Origin: Methylorubrum thiocyanatum
GTDB lineage: Bacteria > Pseudomonadota > Alphaproteobacteria > Rhizobiales > Beijerinckiaceae
Length of the DNA: 64,000 bases
Assembly (NCBI GenBank): GCA_014138645.1
Contig: JACJIB010000002.1
Location: 124,001 to 188,000 of the forward strand
Direction of reading: 5' to 3'
Below the pieces are notes generated by a model that searched no databases, was not told where the DNA came from, and saw nothing but the letters and a program-made list of their open reading frames with translations. Of this stretch, positions 52,912 through 60,229 are shown piece after piece; the first letter of the stretch is position 1; each line of letters starts with the position of its first letter. The position numbers and the translations under genes are program-made.

Positions 52912-53862
52912 TCATGGCCAGGACCCGTCGGTTCGTGACCGCGGATCGGACTTGCGCAGCGTCACGATGGTCTCCCGCAGCCAGCGCTGACTCGGCACCG
53001 CGTCGTTGGAGGCATGCCAGATCATCGAGATGGAGACGTCCGGCAGCGTGATCGGCGCCGGGCTCACGGTGAGCCCCATGCTGTCGGCGAAGAAGCGCGC
53101 GAGCCGCGCATGCATCGTGGCGATGACCGGCGCCTGCCGCACCACGAAGGGCATCACCGAGAAGCGCGGCGAGGTCAGCGCGATGACCCGCTTGCGGCCG
53201 ATCTTGGCCAGTGCGTCGTCCACCACGCCGTGGGCGCTCTCCACGAGGCTGGTCAGCAGGTGGGGCAGCCGCACGTAGTCGTCGAGGGAGATCGGCGCCG
53301 TCACGCCGACGAGGTCGGCGTTGAAGATGCAGAGGTAGCTCTCCTTGTTGAGGATCCGGCGCTTGTGGTGCGTCTGGCCCTGCTCGAACACGCCGATGCC
53401 GAGATCGACGCGGCCGGTATCGAGGTCGTCGAGGATGCGGTGGCGATCGACCGTGTGCAGCAGGAGCTTCACGCCGGGCGCCACCGCCTGCAGATGCGCG
53501 ATGAGGGTGGGCATCAGCAGCACCTCGGTCGAGTCCGGGATGCCGAGGGTGAAGGTGATGTCGGCCGTGGCCGGATCGAAGGCGTCGGGCGGCGCGGTGA
53601 TCTCTTGGATCTGCGCGAGCGCCGCCTGCACCGGCGCCATCAGCGCCAGCGCCCGCGGAGTCGGTCGCATGCCGTCGGGGCTCCGCGTCAGCAGCTCGTC
53701 CGAGAAGGTGGTCCGCAGCCGTCCCAGGGCGTGGCTCATCGCCGACTGGCTGATGCCGATCCGCCGTGCGGCCCGGGTCACGCTGCGTTCCGTCAACAGC
53801 GCGTCAAGGGCGACGAGCAGGTTGAGATCGAGCCGACCGAGATGCACGTGATCGATGCGCAT
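52912..53862 (-). CDS. LysR-family transcriptional regulator (NodD/LinR-like)
   Basis: 316 residues. The winged helix is at the N-terminus (LDLNLLVALDALLTERSVTRAARRIGISQSAMSHALGRLRTTFSDELLTRSPDGMRPTPRA), typical of the NodD-type LysR subgroup. The effector-binding domain follows from about residue 90. It is divergent from a small secreted-protein gene, with 96 bp between, and an imperfect dyad in the gap (ATGAAATC at 53864-53871 with GATTCAT near 53881-53887) looks like a LysR-type T-N11-A operator. The inducer is unknown. Confidence 0.9.
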   Translation of the reverse strand: MRIDHVHLGRLDLNLLVALDALLTERSVTRAARRIGISQSAMSHALGRLRTTFSDELLTRSPDGMRPTPRALALMAPVQAALAQIQEITAPPDAFDPATADITFTLGIPDSTEVLLMPTLIAHLQAVAPGVKLLLHTVDRHRILDDLDTGRVDLGIGVFEQGQTHHKRRILNKESYLCIFNADLVGVTAPISLDDYVRLPHLLTSLVESAHGVVDDALAKIGRKRVIALTSPRFSVMPFVVRQAPVIATMHARLARFFADSMGLTVSPAPITLPDVSISMIWHASNDAVPSQRWLRETIVTLRKSDPRSRTDGSWP

Positions 53863-53958
53863 TATGAAATCGATCCATTTGATTCATGGGTGTGGACCCA
53901 GCACATACAGTCTCACGAAGCGACGGGGAGCCCGCCGCCGGAAAAGAGGCTGAACACG

Positions 53959-54210
53959 ATGTCCAAGACTCTTCGTTCGATCACCACCGCCGCCCTGGCC
54001 TTCGCCGCCCTCGGCACCCTGTCCGCCCGCGCCGGGGAGACCGCTGCCGTCCACGGCGTCAAGACGGTCGGCGCCCTCGCCCTGGAGACCCAGGGTCTGG
54101 CCACCAGCGACCTCTCGGTCCACCGCCAGGGCGGCTTCGCCCTCCCAGGTTCGGTCCAGTGGATCAAGACCCCCGTCGAGCAGGGACCGGTGCGGCAGGC
54201 CGCCTTCTAG
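53959..54210 (+). CDS. Small hypothetical secreted protein
   Basis: 83 residues. ATG 53959 is preceded by AAGAGG at about 9 nt. A signal peptide is plausible (LRSITTAALAFAALGTLSARA, cleavage near ARAGE). The mature ~60 residues (TAAVHGVKTVGALALETQGLATSDLSVHRQGGFALPGSVQWIKTP) have no recognised family. It is divergent from the LysR gene and ends just before a strong terminator, so it is probably transcribed alone. Confidence 0.7.
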   Translation: MSKTLRSITTAALAFAALGTLSARAGETAAVHGVKTVGALALETQGLATSDLSVHRQGGFALPGSVQWIKTPVEQGPVRQAAF

Positions 54211-54246
54211 GTGAGCCGCGTGAGCCGCGCGAACGGCCGAGACGAT

Positions 54247-54277
54247 CCTCCGGCGCCGGACGGCGCCGGAGGTTTTT
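54247..54277 (+). terminator. Intrinsic terminator
   Basis: Perfect 11-bp stem, CCTCCGGCGCC (54247-54257), loop GGAC, GGCGCCGGAGG (54262-54272), followed by five T (54273-54277). It ends the small secreted-protein transcript on the plus strand. Confidence 0.92.
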
Positions 54278-54323
54278 CGTGTGAGGCGGAAACGTCAGCC
54301 GTCACGCTGCGGACGCGTGGCGC

Positions 54324-57300
54324 TCACGGCGACGTCTGTAAGGATCTGAACCGGGCGAACCGCAGGGCCAGCATCGGCAGCACGGCGAGGTTCAGGAGCG
54401 TCGAGGTCGCCAGCCCGCCGAGGATGACCAGGGCCATCGGTCCCTCGATCTCGCGGCCCGGCTCGCCGGCGCCGAGCGCCAGAGGCAGCAGGCCGAGGCC
54501 GGTGACCAGCGAGGTCATCAGGATCGGCACCAAGCGGTCGGCGGCGCCCTCGACCGCGGCCGCCGCGTTCCAGCGGCGCCCCTCCACCAGCACCATGTGC
54601 TCGTAATGCGCGATCATCATGATGGTGTTGCGCAGCGAGATGCCGAACAGGGTCACGAACCCGACGATCGAGCCGAGCGAGACGACGGCGCCGCTCACGG
54701 CGACCGCCAGCACGCCGCCGACGAAGGCGAAGGGCAGGTTGACGAGGACGAGGGCGAGATTGGTCAGCGATCCCGTCACCATGAGGAGCAGCAGCACGAT
54801 CCCGAGGCCGGCGAGGCCCGCATAGAGCGCCAGTTCCCGCCGTGCCTTCGCCTGCGTCTCGGCCGCACCGCCGAAGCCGATATCGATGCCCGAGGGCTGC
54901 GCGACCTCGCGGGCGATCTTCCGCTTCGCCGCCTCGGTGAAGGAGGCGATGTCGCGCCCCTCCACATTCGCGGTCACGACCCGCACCCGCTGCGCGCCGA
55001 CATGGCCGACGGCGTAGCGGCCGGCGGTCTCGTAGATGTCCGCCACCTGGGCGAGCCGGATGTAGTTGCCGCCCTTCGTGCGCAGCGGCAGGGTGCCGAG
55101 GGTCGAGAGGCGGGTGCGCGCGGCCGGTTCGAGCACGACCACGACGTTGAACACGGCGTTGCCCTCGTAGGCTTGGCCGACGATGTCGCCCTGATAGGCG
55201 GTGCGCACGATCTCCAGCACTTCGATGGCGTCGAGGCCCCAGTGGCGCAGATCGGCCGGGCGCAGGCTCACATTGACCTGCGGCAGGCCCGGCGGCGACC
55301 GGAGCTGCACGTCGGCCGCGCCGCGCACCTCGGCGAGTTCGCGCGCCACGTCGCGGGCGGTGGCCTCGATCCGGTCGAGGTCGGTGCCGGTGACGCTGAC
55401 CACGACCGGCGCGGTGAAGCCGGAGACGACCTCCTCGATCCGCTCGGTCAGGAAGGTCTTGAGCGAGAAGTTCGCGCCGGGGGTCGCCGCCATCAGCGCG
55501 CGGATACCAGCCTCCGCCCGCTCCTGCCCCTCCCCGTCGAGGCCCGGTTCGAGATCGATATGGATCTCGCTGTCGTGCGTGCCGCCGAGATCGTAGCCGG
55601 CCTCGGCGCGCCCGACCTGCTGGGCCACCGCGCGCACGCCCGGCACCGCCTTCAGCCCCGCGGTGATACGCTCGCCGAGCCGCAGGGATTCCTGCAGGGA
55701 GGTGCCTGGGACCGACGCCATGTGCAGGATCAGGTGCCCTTCCTTGAGGTCGGGCAGGAACTGGCCGCCGAAGAACGGAACCGGGATCGCCGCCGCCAGC
55801 GTCAGGGCGAGGCTGGCGGTGAAGACGAGGCGCGGGTGACGGTTGAGCCGCGCCAGGGCGCGGATATAGGCGCCGCGCACGCCGCGGCTCACCGGTGCCT
55901 CGCGGACCGGCCCGTCGGAGCGGCCGGCGAGCAGCAGGCGCGCGAGGGCGGGCGTCACGGTCAGCGCCACGGCGAGCGAGGTCAGCACGGCGAGGATGTA
56001 GGCGAGCGCCAGCGGGCCGAACAGGCGGCCGGGCACGCCGGTCAGGGCCAGCACCGGCAGGAACACCAGCAGCACCGCAAAGGTGGCGTAGGCGACCGAG
56101 ACGCGCACCTCCAGGATTGCATCGAGCACCACCCGTGCGCCGGGCCGGGGCGTCTCGGCGCGGCGGTTCTCGCGCAGGCGGCGCATCACGTTCTCGACGC
56201 CGATCACCGCATCGTCCACGACCTCGCCGATGGCGATGGCGAGACCGCCCAGCGTCATGGTGTTGAGGCTCTGGCCGAACGCGCCGAGGGCCAGCACCGC
56301 GCCGATCAGGGAGAGCGGGATCGCGGTGGCGCTGATCAGCGCCGTGCGCCAGTCGGCGAGGAAGACGAACAGCACCACGACGACGAGGATGCCGCCCAGC
56401 GCGAGCGCCTGGACCACGTTGTCGGTGGCCTGCGTCACGAAGTTCGCCGGGCGGAACAGGTCGGCGCGCAGGGTGATCCCGTCACGCTCCAGGCCGGGGC
56501 GCATCTCGGCCAAGGCCGCCTCCACCTGCGCGGTCACGTCGAGGGTGTTGGCGCCGTACTGCGCGCCGACCATCAGCAGCACGCCCGGTCGGCCGTCGAC
56601 CAGCGCCGCGCTGATCGCCGGCTCGGGCGCGGCGGCGACGTCGGCGACGTCGCCGAGCACCACGCTTGCCCCGCCCTCGTTGACGAGCACGGTGCGCGCC
56701 ACCGCTTCCGGGGTCAGGGCTTGCCCTTCCGTCTGCAGGGTGATGCGCTGATTGACCGTGTCGACGAAGCCCGCCCCGCGCACCCCCGTGGCCTTGCGGC
56801 CGGCGGCGAGCACGTCGTTCAGGCCGATGCGGAAGCGCACCAGATCCTGCGGCCGGACTTGGATGCGCAGCGAGCGGATGTCGCCGCCATAGACCAGGAC
56901 TTCGCCGACGCCGGGCGCGGCGAGCAGGCGCAGCCTCAGGCGCCAGTCGGCGACCGTGCGCAGGTCCATCAGCGAGTGCGTCGGCGAGGTCAGGCCGAGG
57001 AGGAGCACCGAACTCGTGGACGAGGTCAGCGCGGTCATGGTCGGCGGCAGGACGCCCTGGGGCAGCCGGGCGGTCACCGCGGCGAGGCGCTCGTTCACGA
57101 GCTGGCGCGCCCGGTAGATGTCGCTGCCGGTGGCGAAGGTGGCGGTGATGACCGACAGGCCCTGGATCGAGTTCGAGCGCAGGGTCGCCAGCCCCGGCAG
57201 GCCGCTGACCGCGACCTCCAGAGCCTGCGTCACCAGCACCTCGACCTGCTCCGGATTGAGGCCGGGCGCCTCGGTCTGCACCGTCACCGTGGGTGGGGCG

Positions 57301-57518
57301 AATTCCGGAAAGACGTCGTACTTGGCCGATCCGAGGGCGACGATGCCGTAGATGGCGATCGCCAGGACCAGCGCCAGGACGATGCCGGGCCGGCGCACCG
57401 CGAAGACGACCAGGGCGGCCTGGAGGCCCGAGGGGGCAGGCCCCGGCGGGGCCGGAGCCGGCGCGTCGTCGCGCATCGGTCGGGAGTCGGGCCGTCGGTC
57501 GGGCCGTCGGTCGAGCAT
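54324..57518 (-). CDS. RND efflux permease, CzcA/CusA-like
   Basis: 1064 residues from ATG 57518 (alternative ATG at 57476). The N-terminal RRPGIVLALVLAIAIYGIVALGSAKYDVFPEFAPPTVTVQTEAPG and the first-half transmembrane proton-relay region GLAIAIGEVVDDAVIGVENVMRRLRENR place it in the heavy-metal (HME) RND group rather than the drug group, though substrates are not set by this alone. The second half begins VFTASLALTLAAAIPVPFFGGQFLPDLKEGHL and the C-terminus is YEHMVLVEGRRWNAAAAVEGAADRLVPILMTSLVTGLGLLPLALGAGEPGREIEGPMALVILGGLATSTLL. It is translated just 2 bp after the adaptor stop. No outer-membrane partner is seen. Confidence 0.92.
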   Translation of the reverse strand: MLDRRPDRRPDSRPMRDDAPAPAPPGPAPSGLQAALVVFAVRRPGIVLALVLAIAIYGIVALGSAKYDVFPEFAPPTVTVQTEAPGLNPEQVEVLVTQALEVAVSGLPGLATLRSNSIQGLSVITATFATGSDIYRARQLVNERLAAVTARLPQGVLPPTMTALTSSTSSVLLLGLTSPTHSLMDLRTVADWRLRLRLLAAPGVGEVLVYGGDIRSLRIQVRPQDLVRFRIGLNDVLAAGRKATGVRGAGFVDTVNQRITLQTEGQALTPEAVARTVLVNEGGASVVLGDVADVAAAPEPAISAALVDGRPGVLLMVGAQYGANTLDVTAQVEAALAEMRPGLERDGITLRADLFRPANFVTQATDNVVQALALGGILVVVVLFVFLADWRTALISATAIPLSLIGAVLALGAFGQSLNTMTLGGLAIAIGEVVDDAVIGVENVMRRLRENRRAETPRPGARVVLDAILEVRVSVAYATFAVLLVFLPVLALTGVPGRLFGPLALAYILAVLTSLAVALTVTPALARLLLAGRSDGPVREAPVSRGVRGAYIRALARLNRHPRLVFTASLALTLAAAIPVPFFGGQFLPDLKEGHLILHMASVPGTSLQESLRLGERITAGLKAVPGVRAVAQQVGRAEAGYDLGGTHDSEIHIDLEPGLDGEGQERAEAGIRALMAATPGANFSLKTFLTERIEEVVSGFTAPVVVSVTGTDLDRIEATARDVARELAEVRGAADVQLRSPPGLPQVNVSLRPADLRHWGLDAIEVLEIVRTAYQGDIVGQAYEGNAVFNVVVVLEPAARTRLSTLGTLPLRTKGGNYIRLAQVADIYETAGRYAVGHVGAQRVRVVTANVEGRDIASFTEAAKRKIAREVAQPSGIDIGFGGAAETQAKARRELALYAGLAGLGIVLLLLMVTGSLTNLALVLVNLPFAFVGGVLAVAVSGAVVSLGSIVGFVTLFGISLRNTIMMIAHYEHMVLVEGRRWNAAAAVEGAADRLVPILMTSLVTGLGLLPLALGAGEPGREIEGPMALVILGGLATSTLLNLAVLPMLALRFARFRSLQTSP

Positions 57519-57520
57519 GC

Positions 57521-58627
57521 TCAGTCGTCGTCCGCGTCGGCGGCCTGGATCTGACCCTTCAACTCCTCGGAGAGCACCGCCTGCGGTCCGGTCACGACGA
57601 TCTCGGCCTCGGGGCCGAGGTCGTCGACGACGTAGGCGTCCGCCGAGATCGGCGCGTCGGCCTTGAGGGGATGGCGGGCGAAGGCGTCGTCGCCGACGCT
57701 CCGGTAGATCCAGGCATTGCCCTGCCAGTGCACCACCGCGCTCTCCGGCACCGCGATGCCGGTGGTCTCGCGCTCCGAGGTGAGGAAGGCGAGCGTGCTC
57801 ATGCCGGGCAGGAGCCCGCTGTCGCCGGCCACGGTGTAGAAGGAACTGACGCCCTGGATGCGCTGGTCGGTCCGGGTCGCGGGCGAGACGTAGCGGAGCG
57901 CCACGCGCTCGCTCTGGGGCGGCACCTCGGCGGAGGCCGTGGCCGGCGGCGCCTTCAGGGTCTCGCCGGGCGGCAGCGTCACCTGCACGAGGAAGTCCGT
58001 GCGCTCGATCAGCCGGGTGATGACGGCTGAGCGCTCGATGATCGCCCGTCCGATCACCGTGCCCCATTCCTGCTGCGCGGTGGCCGCCAGCGTCCGGACC
58101 TGCGACTGCGCCGCGGCGAGTGCCGCCTCGTCGGTGCGGAAGGTGCCCTCGGCCGTCTCCAGTTGGACCTGGGTCGCGTACGGGCCGAGGCTGCGCGCCC
58201 GGACGAAGGCCGCGCGCGAGACGCCCGCCTTCGCCTCTGCGGTCTGCAACTGGGCCTTGGCGCTGGCATAGCTGTTGGTGAGTTCGGTGACCCGGGCGAG
58301 GTCGAGGACGGAGCCGAAGGCCTGCACCTCGATCCGGTGGGAGGCCTGGACGTGCCGTGCCGTGGCGACGCCGATCCGCGCCCGCTCCTCGTCGCTCAGC
58401 CGGACGACGGCGCGCCCGCCCTCGACCGCGACCCGCACCGACGGGCGGCCTTGCGCCGCCGGCTGGTGCGCCGCGGGCGTCGTGGCCCGGGACAGCCTGT
58501 CGTGGAGGTCGGAAAGGCTCGGACCGGCCGCCACGCGCAGGCCGTTGCCGGCCTCCGTCAGCATGAGCGCACCCAGCACGCCCACGCCGAGCGCCAGCCC
58601 CACGGGCAGGACGACCCGCCGCCGCAT
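57521..58627 (-). CDS. RND periplasmic adaptor of the CzcA-like pump
   Basis: 368 residues from ATG 58627, with GGAGG 7 nt upstream. The N-terminal VVLPVGLALGVGVLGALMLTE is a signal anchor. The rest has the adaptor fold: RIGVATARHVQASHRIEVQAFGSVLDLARVTELTNSYASAKAQL, a helical hairpin near QTAEAKAGVSRAAFVRARSLGPYATQVQLETAEGTFRTDEAALAAAQSQVRTLAA, then barrel and membrane-proximal domains. The lipoyl-domain glycine spacing is weak. It precedes the permease with a 2-bp gap, which indicates one translational unit. No metal-responsive regulator is adjacent. Confidence 0.85.
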   Translation of the reverse strand: MRRRVVLPVGLALGVGVLGALMLTEAGNGLRVAAGPSLSDLHDRLSRATTPAAHQPAAQGRPSVRVAVEGGRAVVRLSDEERARIGVATARHVQASHRIEVQAFGSVLDLARVTELTNSYASAKAQLQTAEAKAGVSRAAFVRARSLGPYATQVQLETAEGTFRTDEAALAAAQSQVRTLAATAQQEWGTVIGRAIIERSAVITRLIERTDFLVQVTLPPGETLKAPPATASAEVPPQSERVALRYVSPATRTDQRIQGVSSFYTVAGDSGLLPGMSTLAFLTSERETTGIAVPESAVVHWQGNAWIYRSVGDDAFARHPLKADAPISADAYVVDDLGPEAEIVVTGPQAVLSEELKGQIQAADADDD

Positions 58628-58802
58628 CTCTACGCCTCCACAGCCCCCGCGTTCTCCGCGCGATTTGCCACTTTTGCCCGGTTTGTTCGGCGTGGTCCAC
58701 CCGGTTCTTGTGCCGGGTCGCTGCGCACCGGCGGCGCGGATCGGGAACGGTCGGCGGGTGCGGTCGGATACGTCGGTGTCGCCCCCGCACGTGAGCCGCC
58801 GC

Positions 58803-59021
58803 ATGACCCGATTCCGCCCGATCGCCCTTCTCGCCGTCCTCCTCTTCGCGGTTGCTGCGATCACGGTCGTCGTGCTGCGCGCCACGAGCGATGCGCCGAG
58901 TACGGCGCGGGACACGGCCAAGGCCGGGACGACCCCGGCCTGCGACCCTCCCACACCCGGCGCGGAGCCCCGCTCACCCGACTGTCCCCAGTCCGCTCCG
59001 CCCACGGCGCGCACGCCGTGA
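58803..59021 (+). CDS. Hypothetical single-pass membrane or secreted protein
   Basis: 72 residues from ATG 58803 (a GTG at 58791 is possible). A hydrophobic segment at about 6-25 (IALLAVLLFAVAAITVVVL) is followed by a short Pro/Ala/Thr-rich tail with two cysteines (PACDPP, SPDCPQ). No family is recognised and no strong Shine-Dalgarno is present. It is divergent from the RND adaptor. Confidence 0.5.
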   Translation: MTRFRPIALLAVLLFAVAAITVVVLRATSDAPSTARDTAKAGTTPACDPPTPGAEPRSPDCPQSAPPTARTP

Positions 59022-59139
59022 GACCGGCGGACGATCCTTCGCCCGGTCTTGGTGTTGGTCCTGGTCTCGGCCTGGCACTGGACAGACCGGCGCAATCTGC
59101 TGATGAAGGGGCGTTCCGATCAAGTGGGGCTCAAAACCC

Positions 59140-59553
59140 GTGCGCACGGTGAAGAAGATACTGAGGAGGGCCAAGCTTGCGGCCCTGACGACGCGGCGGG
59201 CGCCGTCCTCGATCGTCCGTACGCCGTTGCCGGGCTTCGATCCGATCTATTACCTGTACTGGTATCCGGACGTGCGCGTGTTCCCACAGGGGCCGCTCGT
59301 CCACTACATCCATTACGGCTGGCGGGAGGGCCGCGACCCGAGCGCGGGCTTCAGCACCGAAGGCTACCTGAAGGCCAATCCCGACGTGCGCGAGAGCGGC
59401 TGTAACCCCCTCGTTCACTTCGTCGAATCCGGCCTGTCGGAGGGGCGGCAAGGCTGGCAGAAGAATCCGGACGCGCCGCCGCCGAAGCCGCATCCGCTGG
59501 ATTACCATTCGGGCAAGCTTCTGCCGCCGCCGAACCGCGCTCCCGGCGCCTGA
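59140..59553 (+). CDS. Standalone YPDV/HY-repeat protein related to glycosyltransferase modules
   Basis: 137 residues from the GTG at 59140. Two copies of the repeat are visible: FDPIYYLYWYPDVRVFPQGPLVHYIHYGWREGRDPS and FSTEGYLKANPDVRESGCNPLVHFVESGLSEGR. This repeat normally sits in front of or within large glycosyltransferases of Rhizobiales and cyanobacteria. Here it is alone, with a basic N-terminus (VKKILRRAKLAALTTRR) and a Pro-rich tail, and no transferase domain. Its role is not known; a scaffold or recognition function is only a guess. It precedes the coiled-coil/winged-helix gene by 129 bp. Confidence 0.75.
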   Translation: MRTVKKILRRAKLAALTTRRAPSSIVRTPLPGFDPIYYLYWYPDVRVFPQGPLVHYIHYGWREGRDPSAGFSTEGYLKANPDVRESGCNPLVHFVESGLSEGRQGWQKNPDAPPPKPHPLDYHSGKLLPPPNRAPGA

Positions 59554-59682
59554 GTCGCCGCGGGCCTGCTGCTTGTCGGAGCCGAGCCGCCTCTGAAACG
59601 GCACCCGGCGCCTGTCCCGTTGACGGAGGGAGCCGGCTATGGCTCTAGGCGTCATCGCGTCCCATGAGGGTTGTATTCCGTC

Positions 59683-60204
59683 ATGTCCGAAGGTGATACG
59701 CTGGCAAAGGCCCTGGCCGATGTCCGGCAGCGGATGAATGATCTCCAGGCCGAGTACGACCGTGTCTCCGTCGAGCTGGCCAAGCTTCGGGTCGCGGAGA
59801 AGTCGCTCGCGGCGATCGTCGAGGGGACGCCCCTCGAGGCTGTGATGGGTGGCGCGACGGCCGCTGCGCCGGCCTATCCGGGCGAGGCGCGTCCGGCACG
59901 CGGCGGCGGGCGGGGCAGCCGCGGGCCGCGGGCCAACTCGGCCAAGGGGCGGCTCAAGGCCCTCCTCGAGGGCGCCGGACCGCAGGGTCTGTCGCATGCC
60001 GAGATCGCGCGGCGCCTGCCCGACGTCGCGCCCAACACCCTCAACACCTATCTCAGCGTCATGGCCAATAGCGGCGAGGCCTTGCGCCGGGGCGACTTCT
60101 ATGCCGCCGGAGCGCCCGACCGTGCCGCCGACGAGGCGCCGGAGGACGAGGCCGAGCCGCAGGATCCCGCCGACCGGGACGAGGAATCCGACGCGGCCGA
60201 GTGA
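59683..60204 (+). CDS. Hypothetical protein with coiled coil and winged-helix-like segment
   Basis: 173 residues from ATG 59683; GAGGG lies about 12 nt upstream. An N-terminal coiled coil (TLAKALADVRQRMNDLQAEYDRVSVELAKLRVAEKSLAAIVEG, about 5-48) is followed by a Gly/Arg-rich linker and a winged-helix-like segment at about 95-145 (AKGRLKALLEGAGPQGLSHAEIARRLPDVAPNTLNTYLSVMANSGEALRRGDFYA). The C-terminus is acidic. The HTH part suggests DNA binding, but no family is recognised. Confidence 0.65.
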   Translation: MSEGDTLAKALADVRQRMNDLQAEYDRVSVELAKLRVAEKSLAAIVEGTPLEAVMGGATAAAPAYPGEARPARGGGRGSRGPRANSAKGRLKALLEGAGPQGLSHAEIARRLPDVAPNTLNTYLSVMANSGEALRRGDFYAAGAPDRAADEAPEDEAEPQDPADRDEESDAAE

Positions 60205-60229
60205 GGCCGCGTCCACCACCTCCTCGGCA

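Noticed and set aside
54324-58790. Long minus-strand frame (1488 residues) that would fuse the adaptor region to the CzcA-like permease
   Set aside because: The first 424 codons are an off-frame reading of the adaptor gene, whose real frame is intact and separated from the permease by a stop codon and 2 bp.
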